In this document: piece by piece, positions 55,791 to 64,000 of the stretch
Numbering within the stretch: position 1 is the stretch's first letter
Layout of the letters: each line of letters opens with the position of its first letter
Assembly (NCBI GenBank): GCA_029532415.1
Contig: JAQOTA010000001.1
Location: forward strand, 248,001 to 312,000
Length of the DNA: 64,000 bases
Source: Marasmius tenuissimus
Lineage: Eukaryota; Basidiomycota; Agaricomycetes; Agaricales; Marasmiaceae
Direction: 5' to 3'
Notes under the pieces: generated by a model
Databases searched by the model: none
The model's input: the letters and a program-made list of their open reading frames with translations, nothing else
What the model was told of the DNA's origin: nothing
Program-made: the position numbers and the translations under genes

Positions 55791-57069
55791 TCGGTACTTT
55801 ATTGAAGTGACTTTTTCATGATCAGACTTGAACAACCTTTTCATCCAGACTCATACGGCCGTATGACTCACTTCAATATTCGGAGGTTCGAGGTGACTGT
55901 CGAAGTCTTAGACAACCCGATTGTCTTTGGATATTCAAAACCACGGTGCCTTGGGCGCCAATATTCCCCTTTGGGGATACCGTAATCTTTTGCCTGTCGT
56001 GGTCGTAGAATGACTCTAAAAGCTGACCTTACTCATTTGTCGAACTTAAGGCTTGCATATAGTAAACACTCTATATCGATGCGGAACTGCCCTGTCGATT
56101 TTCCCCACAGGCAGCCTAACCTTGGTGCTTTGGGTTGGGCCGTACGACCGGGGAGCCAACGAAACATATAATGGAGGACATGCGACGCTTGCTGGTGGGC
56201 CTTGGAACCTTTGGAGGTAGCATAGTACTGGACGCTGGTTTTGCTTTCCACGCTGGTGATTTGAATTTTGAGTTCTTTACCCGCAGAAAGTAAGGGGGGC
56301 CATGTGCTCAAGTACGGTGTGACAATTGCCGAGCAGGTGTAACCTTCTATCCGTAAGCGAAAAAGGACTGTCGAACGGATCAAGCTGCTAGGTATCGGGG
56401 TGTTAGGGAGGTGGAGACGCAGCTTTCAACCGACACACTCGAATCAGGAGACAGAACTATGAGAATCTCGCCTTGATGTAGATCCAGGGTCCAGGGTTTA
56501 GGCTCGTCTCTGAATCAACGTGAGCAAATAAGCTCGGACTTTGGGCCACGAAAGCGTGAAGACGGACCATCGCGACTGCAGCGGGAGGCCCTCTCAGTTG
56601 GAAAGAATCTGACCCTGTTTGATCACGAAATAGTTATTGACACTTTGAAAAGCCATACAGGTTTTCTAGGCGGTCGCGATAATTGTGTGATTGGTTGTCT
56701 TCCGTTGTTTAATGGAATCTAGTTACTCTCGCACTCACTCTATGGATCACACAAACATGATCGATTGGTCCATCAGAGAAAGTGTCCCTGTTTAGGCACA
56801 TTTACCCATCGTATCATAACTATGCAATCTGAATCCGTTTCTGAAATATCACTTTTTGGACTGAACTACGCAAAACGCAATGAGCTTCAAACCATCCCAA
56901 AAACAGAAGACTCACCACAGATCACATATCGCGGAGCAGCATAGAAGTGGTGGCGACTACTCCAACCTAAAAGGGAGCTCTATTTGCAATGTGCATCACA
57001 TTGTTATTGGGACCATACGCTACAAACAAAGGCGCTCGTTAATCGTGACACCGACTCAAATCTCCAAGC
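55791..57069. other. No gene recognised
   Basis: Short frames only, no supported repeat. Confidence 0.4.
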
Positions 57070-57540
57070 CTAACCTGTGAACACTCCGCTCCCAACATTA
57101 CACGTATATGCTTGCTGTGGCATGTAATTGCCGTAACCGTTCGATCTTGTGCTGTTGTAGGCCTGCTGAAGCGCAATCCAATGTCTCTGGTTGGGGTCGG
57201 CCGTCCGGAACAGGATCATGATCAGGCCACCTTTGCCTGCCAAAGTCAATGGGTTAGGGTAGGTAGCTATTGTTGAGATCATTTGTGATGGAGATGCCTT
57301 CTATGTTAATCGTTGTCGTGATCGGTAGAATTTAGAGGCAAGGGATGCTGCGTTGGGGGGAATCCTCCCTGGTAGGATCTCTAAGATTTTTTCCACGCTC
57401 CGGTTGAGCCGTCACCGTTCTTGGTTCAACTGAGAAGACCAATGAATCTCGAGTTGTCACTGCGCCCGAGACGTTCAGGGCAAATATGTCCGGAACAACA
57501 AAGGTGGCGCTCAGAATGATACTGCAGTTGACATCCATCA
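57070..57540 (-). pseudogene. Possible gene relic
   Basis: Two minus-strand frames look protein-like in succession: DIFALNVSGAVTTRDSLVF with SVEPRTVTA, and LAGKGGLIMILFRTADPN with HWIALQQAYNSTRSNGYG. They are in different frames with a stop between, so it is either an intron I cannot place or a broken gene. I do not recognise the family. Confidence 0.3.
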
Positions 57541-58855
57541 CGGTGCTAGTGGTACACTGACCACTAGGACGGTCTATCAGAGACTAACAGAAGAGAAGCG
57601 CAGATTCGTCGTCGTAGTTCTCTGCTGTGTGCTGGCTGTTCCTGCCCGCCGCTAATAACCGAACTCTAACAATCCCAAACATCCTCGCCTTGGTTCGCTA
57701 TCCCCGATCCCCTCCTCCACCACTCAATACAGATAGAACGGCCCAAGATGTACCTCGACTGTGACGAGGAATAGCGGAAGTCCTGAGCGAACCTGAAAAA
57801 ACGTGAGTGAGTACATGTTCAGGATGTTGGTGCCATAGAGAGATCTCGGACAGTTGAGGGGCCCAGAATCTCAATGAGCGCTAGAGGCTTGCAATAAATA
57901 GTCTGAAGCAAGGACCGAATATTTCAGTGAACCACCAATCACAAAGGCTGGGCATCGATGCGGGGCGGACCACAGGGTCACTAAGCGGGAAACATGAGAT
58001 TCCGATTTTCATGTTCGTAGATACAAAGGGAACCGGCACACGAGAAAAGTCGAGGCTGGAAGGAGCTGAGCATAGGCTAAAGGAAGTTCCTGCCATAGAC
58101 ATACTAGACAGAAAAGATACATCAACTGATTTCGGGGAAGTAAATTTACTGTCGACGTCAATGAGTGTAGAGCGAAGGAACTTCAGGCGTGAAGGTTCAA
58201 GAGAACGGGACACCGACGAAAGTGGTGGGGCTCGGAGCATTCAAAAACGAGGGTACAGGTAGAGTGTGGGGAGTCTGCGAGTCAAGGGAAGACCACACTG
58301 AGACTCGCAACGTCCTTGTCGGGAGTGGACGTTACAAGAGACTGAGAACCGATCGGAAACAGTAGCAGACTCAGATCTCGGGGAGGATACACGGTCCTTG
58401 GCTTGACTCCAGTGGTCTTCCCGTGAGTTTCCATATTGACCTCGACAGAAGGTTTCACATGTTCGAGGTCACCCAATTGCAAGCGTATCTTCTCTGTTTT
58501 CGACTGGTATCAGAGTACGCGATGTTGTTGCTCACAATGAAGGATAAAGACGATGTCAGCAAAGATTAGACGCTTGAAGAGAGAGATATACAAACCATGA
58601 ACATAACCGCGCCAATCCAACGAGTAGAAAAAATGGACAAGACAAGATGGGCTCGTACCTGATACCAAAAATACAACGTTCGTGTTATCCTTCGCTGACG
58701 CCAGTCATCGATGACATATCCTTGACGAGCGGTTGCTCTATACGGAGTTCCTGATGAAGAAGAGTAGGCCTCAGAGTGAGCACCGTAGTCGAAGAGGGTC
58801 GAAGGGAGGGAAAGAAAAGAGGGGAGAAGCATTGCCGTGCGAATGACGCAATCGT
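57541..58855. other. No gene recognised
   Basis: A 111-codon plus-strand frame at 57927 and its antisense counterpart are the longest; neither has family resemblance. Confidence 0.35.
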
Positions 58856-58882
58856 GCACGGACCAGCTTGAGGGCAGGTTAT
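58856..58882 (+). repeat. Dispersed repeat motif, copy 5
   Basis: GCACGGACCAGCTTGAGGGC then AGGTTAT, with GGGAGGGAAAGAAAAG about 55 bp upstream. Confidence 0.65.
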
Positions 58883-59029
58883 CTTGCATTCGTGTTGTGA
58901 CGCAGCCGAGTTTCCATGACAGCTTTCTGGATCCTTCCACCCAAACCCTCATCACCTATACCACACGCTGTACCGACAGATTACTCCACTTCCAGTCACA
59001 TTGAGAAGAAACTAGTTGAGGCTTGAAAG

Positions 59030-60380
59030 ACAGACAAGATAGTTTGAAATCAAATCACGGTCACTCAATGCTCTTGGTTGATATGAATTCGCGTGTGTCT
59101 TTCATCGAAGCCTCGGGAATCATGACTCAAAACTCACAGGGACTCTCCAGCTTCAGACCAGGCGTCACAGTAAAATTTGCTTCTGGAAGCTTCAAGCACA
59201 CAAACCACATCGAGGGATCCTTGCTTGAAATTTTTCATCAAGTTCGGGTGACTCCGCTGGGTGCGTCCAGAAGCTGTTTTCATCGTACCACCGTTAACCT
59301 GCTTAATTTCAGCAAAAGGTGAAGTCTCTTGCTACTCGTGGCCTATCCTTGACGGGTGTCCTCGCTTGCAACCTCGAGACTCTCATTTTATCCGACGTGG
59401 GGTACATGATCTCTCAATTGAGGTCCACTCTGCACGCGATAAACGAGCGGTGACACTCGTCTGCGAATTTTGGCCCACTCAAACTGAACCCCTGTGACCC
59501 GTGAGTTGTGTAAAAGGCCTTTTCATTCCTTGAGGGTATACGACAAGCGAGTGGGTGAAGGCAGCGCGTACTATGGTTGATAGTCATCACAATGCTGGTC
59601 CGGGGGGAGATGGATCGCCGAACGATAGTGTAATCACGCACAGACCGACTTGACGGGAGGTCATCTCATAGACCGTTCGACTACGGATAAACGGGTTCCC
59701 ATTGCTAAACCTCTCGTGTCACATGAGCTAAAGAGAGCCCCTTTCAGCGACAAGTCCGCCGACTTTCCGTGATACTTTGTGGAAGCCTTTCTTGAACCAA
59801 TCCCTTCCCACCGATACACAGATTTGAGCAGCCCCCCAACTTCGTGATGAACAGGGCAAGAGCAGGACGAAAGCCAGTTTAAACAATCAATTCACGGCGT
59901 TACTCGATGCGCTCCGGTTATATGAAGCCCCGTGTGTATCTTGGATACTGATTAATATCATTGGGTGGACACTTACTGAGATTCTCCCACTTCAGGGTTA
60001 GCTCTGACATAATCAGCTCCAAGAACTACGTGAAACATGTCGAAAAAAGGTTGTCTCGTGTTCACGTCGGGTTCAGGGCGACCCTGCTGGTAGTAGGCGC
60101 ACCCAAGTCTTGTGCTGAATCCAATATACTTGATTTAAACAGTACTGAGTAGTGAGTGGCCTTTGGTTATCTTGCTATTGATATATCCTTCACGGGTATC
60201 TCCATCTGCACCCTCGAAGGTCTCGTTTCATTGGGATTTGAGGATAATTGTTTTTGAAGATTCCACACACAGCATACCAGCGCTGGTACCCATCTATGAA
60301 TGCTGGTCACTCAAATTAAACCCCCATGACCTGCGAGCCGTACAGGGCTTTTCATACCTTGGTCAGGAATTTGATGGTCA
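59030..60380 (+). repeat. Tandemly duplicated, decayed gene segment
   Basis: About 59030-59540 and 59950-60380 are direct repeats. Aligned blocks include TATCCTTGACGGGTGTC with TATCCTTCACGGGTATC, and CACTCAAACTGAACCCC with CACTCAAATTAAACCCC, plus CTTTTCATTCCTTG with CTTTTCATACCTTG. Translations align too: LSLTGVLACNLETLI with ISFTGISICTLEGLV, and PLKLNPCD with SLKLNPHD. Stops occur in both copies. I read this as two relics of one unrecognised gene. Confidence 0.55.
59638..59664 (+). repeat. Dispersed repeat motif, copy 6
   Basis: GCACAGACCGACTTGACGGG then AGGTCAT. This is the most divergent copy. It lies between the two halves of the duplicated gene relic. Confidence 0.5.
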
Positions 60381-61123
60381 AATAAGTAAAGCTATAGAAA
60401 TGGGCGTTAAGTCAAGGTGTGTCACTTGCTCAAGAGGGTCACACGGCATTGATCGACTTTATTAGCCGCTACCCCCGACTCCAACTGACACTACGCTTTG
60501 GCAGCGTACACACCTCGGTCTTTTCAATCGCAGCTCAAAACTACCCAATCAGTGAGTAGATTCGCAGTATCTTGCAAGCAGCGACTGTTATATCATCGTT
60601 TCTACGGCGAATCACAAACGGTGGCGTTCTCTCTTGCGGTCTCTCCCATGCAACGCTACGGGCATCGGGGATGCCTTATAGAGCAAGTCCCCTCATGAAA
60701 CACCACAATTTGCGTGTGGGCGCGATTTGAACCCGTTGGACTGAGCAATGCTCATGGCCTAAGCCTCAAGATGATACGGGCCTTGAATGTGAAGTCAACT
60801 CAACAGCTAAGTAAACCCCGAATTCGATTGATGAATATGCCATAGATTGTTACCGGCGCCTGTGCCTCTTCATCGGATGTTTCAAGTACAATTTTACGTG
60901 GTTCGTGACTCGATGAATTCTCTTTTACTGTCTATTGCTTCCGGAACGCGCCCGCAGGCTGAAGGCTAACTCTTTGGACATACCTACATACCTACGTTTA
61001 GCCACAGGGCCACCCAAGGCAAGACTGGGTATAAAAGGACTGGGGTAAAGGTCAGTTAGAACCAGCAAACGAGCTCTTCTCAGGTTCTCTGGCTTTGCGT
61101 TAGTTCTCAACCCCCGCAACACA

Positions 61124-61842
61124 ATGCACTTCTCTTTCTTTGTCGTCGCTGCTGCTGCTCTCGGGCAGGCTCTTGCGAGCCCGCCACCTGTCGCCAGGAG
61201 TACGTCTTGACTACCTTTGCTCTCGTCGCAAACACGATCACTGACATTCCAACTTTCCATCCAACTAGCTGAACCCGAGATCGTCAGTTGCTATAACACT
61301 GGTACCAAGTCCGACCGGTTGCCGTTTGTCTCTGCGATTGACCAGTGGTGCGCGTAAGTGTGATTTCAGCTTTGTCGTCGAGATAGCAAGTGGTCTCATA
61401 AGTCTGGTATCGACAGGAGGGTAATTGGAACCCACCTCGAGAACGGTCAATCCGTCAGTGTGAGTAGCCTTCAACCTGTCGTTTTTCTCGGAGCTCACCC
61501 GTGATTCGTGATTTTTAGACTGTTTTCGAGTTTGGAGACGTGGACTACTGGTTCTCTGCTCAGGCTATCAACGGGTACGTTGTCCCTATCTTTCATAGCT
61601 ACGAGTACTCAAACTTGTATTTCCCCTAGTTGCTCCTTCACAATCGATGGCAACTGTAACCGCTTGCTTCGTCTTCCTGTCGACAGGTGCAACACTGGCG
61701 GCGTGAACGGCAAACAGGTCGGTCACTCATTACCGTTATAGCTTGAGAATTGAGCCAATAATGATTCGTATAGGGCGGTGTCATGACAGATCCTTGCGGC
61801 CAATGGAGGGCCGACCCTGGTCGTAACGGCGATCCGTTCTAA
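61124..61842 (+). CDS. Small secreted cysteine-rich protein, paralog 2
   Basis: Six exons: 61124-61199, 61269-61353, 61417-61459, 61519-61574, 61630-61717 and 61774-61842, joined by GT-AG introns of 55-69 nt. The product is 138 residues. The signal peptide is MHFSFFVVAAAALGQALA. The mature part contains PEIVSCYNTGTK, AIDQWC, AINGCSFTIDGNCNRLL, PVDRCNTGGVNGKQGG, DPCGQWRADPGRNGDPF and six cysteines. Intron positions and phases equal those of the gene at 40050-40813. The upstream 100 bp include GGGTATAAAAGG, a good TATA box about 90 bp before the ATG. Function is unknown; the sequence is small, secreted and disulphide-rich, as in many fungal extracellular proteins. Confidence 0.88.
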
Positions 61843-63316
61843 GCAGTTCATCTAGCAATCGAATCATGAGTACTTGCTAGTCTCAACTCCCGGGTTGTGA
61901 AGGTTTTTTGGTGTGGCTCTTTAGTTTCTTTTCTCTCTCTTACTATACAAAAACAAAAACAAATGTCTGTATGCTGTACTAGTAACCAAGTGGTAATGTT
62001 TGTGTTGACTGTTTCCCTATAATCAAGGTTTCACTCGCAAACCATTCCGCCGTGAGCAGGGCACTCGACGAAATGTAGATCCGATACCGAGCCACAGCGA
62101 TGCTGTGTTTCCGGCGAGACTCGAGTACACAAGGATCCACGTTTGACCCGGATGTAACCAAAGGAAGCTGGCAACTTAGAAATTCTGCTTATGCGACTAG
62201 ACTGGTAGTATCAACCTTGATATCTGATCCGCCCCATTGTATTTTGCCGTCAAAGTCCGATGTTTTCTCGAAAGTTCGCCGTTCCATTGACTTGTTGGCT
62301 CGATCTCAACGCCAACTATCAAGCTGTGAGGTATCCTCTCACTGAAAACATTGCCGTTCCCCCAATTCAATTTGAACATGACCCTCCCGTAGAGTCCAAT
62401 CAAGGCACTTGTGAAGTCTGTTCAAATTCAAAGGGTCCTGTTCACTGATGTTCTTCCTACTGATATCGTGGAAGTGATTGTGCGTGAAGTGAACCAAATG
62501 AATATACTTAACTCACTACCACGACAGCGGGAGAGACTGTGCTTCGGAGATTGTAGATTTTTTCTCCGTTCCCGACTCGATTACGCGGTTTGACTGACAT
62601 ATTCATTGTATCTTCCACCGGTTCTTTCTTGCTATCGATGTCTGTGTCTGATAACATGACGAAACGCGTACCGATCAAAAGACCCGTTCAAGATCAATGC
62701 ACCTTGTACCTCGGGAGAAGACGGGGAATCTGGCGTCGGTGAACTTGCCTCGCATCAGGGAACACGTTATGATGGATGGTTTCTGGGGAGAAACTCATCT
62801 CAACTATTGGGGCCACCTCTCGGTATCAGGGAGTATCCGTTGTTACGTTTTATTGATAAGAGCTAGCGCGCCGCGACTTCGATGCCTTGTTACCCCCCCT
62901 CTCCGAAGATGTAATGGCTCATATGAATAATGTGGATACCTTTACTGTCACTGAAGCTCGTAGAGCAGCCTTCGGGTACGAGTCAGAAGATGGACTTACG
63001 CAGGAAAGTAGAGTTGCTGGTAGATCCGAGTGAATTGAACCTTCTGTATGCGACATTCAAACAATTACCTAAACCACGCAGACCCGCTCTTAGAAAGAGT
63101 GATTGAAAGCTCATCGCATCCTCAAGATACTCATCAAAGGATAGCCAGCACAGTAAACATAACCATTGCAAAACCAGCACAAACTACGGCTGCCTTTCCT
63201 TTTCGCTTTTTAGGGTTTCGACAGGCCGGAAGAAAACGAAATAACTCCATATAGTGTTGTGAGTACGCTGGCTTAAAGTCCTTTCCAATCGTACTGAATA
63301 GCCGTCTGCTTAAAAA
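61843..63316. other. No gene recognised
   Basis: Short frames only. Confidence 0.4.
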
Positions 63317-63403
63317 GGGTGGCCATTACGGCCAGGATCAGCCCTCCACTGTCCACAAGGGTCGGTATCACAAATCCACTACTCACCTGTTCAGATGTGG
63401 TTT
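63317..63403 (-). pseudogene. 3' end of a third small-secreted-protein copy
   Basis: The minus strand encodes DPCGQWRADPGRNGHPF followed by TAA at about 63317, almost identical to the end of the 61124-61842 product. Upstream only about 35 bp, with degraded similarity, remain before the LTR that starts near 63404-63407. The preceding exons are absent from the window. They may lie beyond the retrotransposon. Confidence 0.7.
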
Positions 63404-63893
63404 TGATGATAAGGGAATAACTGATGTGAATGCAGAGAGCAGAGGAGATGTTGTCAAAGGACAGAAGACGTTCTTTAGTCTGAGGTTTATGCCTCAGACG
63501 ATCTAGCTTATATACATGGATTCTATAGGACCCCAGACACTATCTAAGACCTATGATACCTAAGCTGACTGATGCACTCGTCAGGATGAGTCTACTATGA
63601 GTCGTGATGGTGCAATCAAGGTGTAAGTATGAGTCGAGTGAGTCGTAAGAGTCAACTCGAGTGGTTGAGCTGTCCACACAGCACATGACTCGCCGTAGTC
63701 ATGGTGTGGCAGATCTAGACCTATGCGTATCCCCTTTAGTTACAGATCTATCTAGATGAGTCCAGACCGAATCTATAGAACAAGAGATCAAATATCTACT
63801 GATAAGATGTTGGATTGGATCGAATGATATGATAACCACATGGCACAGATAAGATATAGGGAGATTAGATGTAGAGAGAGAAAATCTGTGACA
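63404..63893 (-). repeat. LTR of a retrotransposon at the right edge
   Basis: The inner boundary is well marked: minus-strand AAGAGGGGGGGTAA then TGTCACAG at 63893. A TATA box (TATATAAG on the minus strand near 63514) lies inside. The outer end is TATCA or CATCA at 63407 or 63404; it cannot be fixed because the partner LTR and target duplication are outside the window. Confidence 0.65.
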
Positions 63894-64000
63894 TTACCCC
63901 CCCTCTTGGTTCGAGCTCCGATGAGAACACATGGACTTCATTTTCGAAAAATTCATCCATTTCAATAACCCTTACTGGTCTAAGTCCAAGCTTCTTGTAC
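63894..64000 (-). CDS. C-terminal end of a retrotransposon polyprotein (partial)
   Basis: The minus strand from the window edge reads YKKLGLRPVRVIEMDEFFEN and then SSELEPRGG into the LTR boundary without a stop. This composition at the 3' end of an element suggests a Ty3/gypsy polyprotein, but too little is present to assign domains. Confidence 0.45.

Noticed and set aside
60711..60790. tRNA-like minus-strand segment with a T-arm-like GGGTTCAAATC and a long variable-arm-like hairpin
   Set aside because: The anticodon stem does not pair under any Leu or Ser reading I tried and no matching 5' acceptor strand was found.
1..64000. CRISPR arrays, operons, bacterial promoters or phage genes
   Set aside because: No regularly spaced repeats or prokaryotic gene layout; introns and retrotransposons mark this as eukaryotic nuclear DNA.

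Overview
The window looks like nuclear DNA of a filamentous basidiomycete fungus, probably an agaricomycete. The evidence is short GT-AG introns (about 50-90 nt) in every spliced gene I could build, intron-bearing tRNA genes, Ty1/copia and chromodomain Ty3/gypsy retrotransposons, several MITE families, a short Zn2Cys6 protein and a cysteine-rich small secreted protein family. The genus is not determinable from sequence alone. Roughly half of the window is transposon, and much of the rest is decayed single-copy DNA with few convincing genes.

Layout: 1-761 carries a decayed tRNA-Gly/tRNA-Arg pair. 767-16303 is copia element A (310-bp LTRs that look identical by eye, target duplication ACCGG). 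Its gag is split by a complete second copia element, B, on the minus strand (2492-11664, 519-bp LTRs, target duplication ATTGC), with one 2,359-residue polyprotein. 16309-18300 holds a diverged tandem repeat and tRNA-Gly, tRNA-Arg and tRNA-Val. 18859-26229 is an old chromodomain gypsy element on the minus strand (target duplication CGACC), broken by stop codons and by a 610-bp hAT-type MITE. 26451-28960 holds a spliced single-pass membrane protein gene and an adjacent pseudogene. 31209-37581 is copia element C, same family as A, minus strand, with an intact 1,802-codon polyprotein.

37587-64000 is mostly gene-poor. It contains two complete six-exon genes for a paralogous small secreted protein (40050-40813 minus, 61124-61842 plus), the 3' end of a third copy next to an LTR retrotransposon at the right edge, a Zn2Cys6 gene (47001-47633), a tRNA-Pro with intron, several terminal-inverted-repeat elements, a tandemly duplicated gene relic (59.0-60.4 kb) and six same-strand copies of a short dispersed repeat.

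How it fits together: A, B and C share LTR termini (TGTTGAA...GGCTCATCA) and a 14-nt primer-binding site that reads as the complement of an initiator-tRNA-Met anticodon arm, so they appear to prime from a tRNA half. The gypsy element instead carries evidence for Tf1-like self-priming. C is the only family member here that could supply proteins to A. B appears self-sufficient. The gypsy element is dead: all seven stops I placed in its gag and pol frames are TGA codons that fit CGA, as expected from C-to-T change at CpG. The most distinctive items are the extra ~800-residue module in the B polyprotein, the secreted-protein family with conserved exon lengths, and the gypsy self-priming signal.
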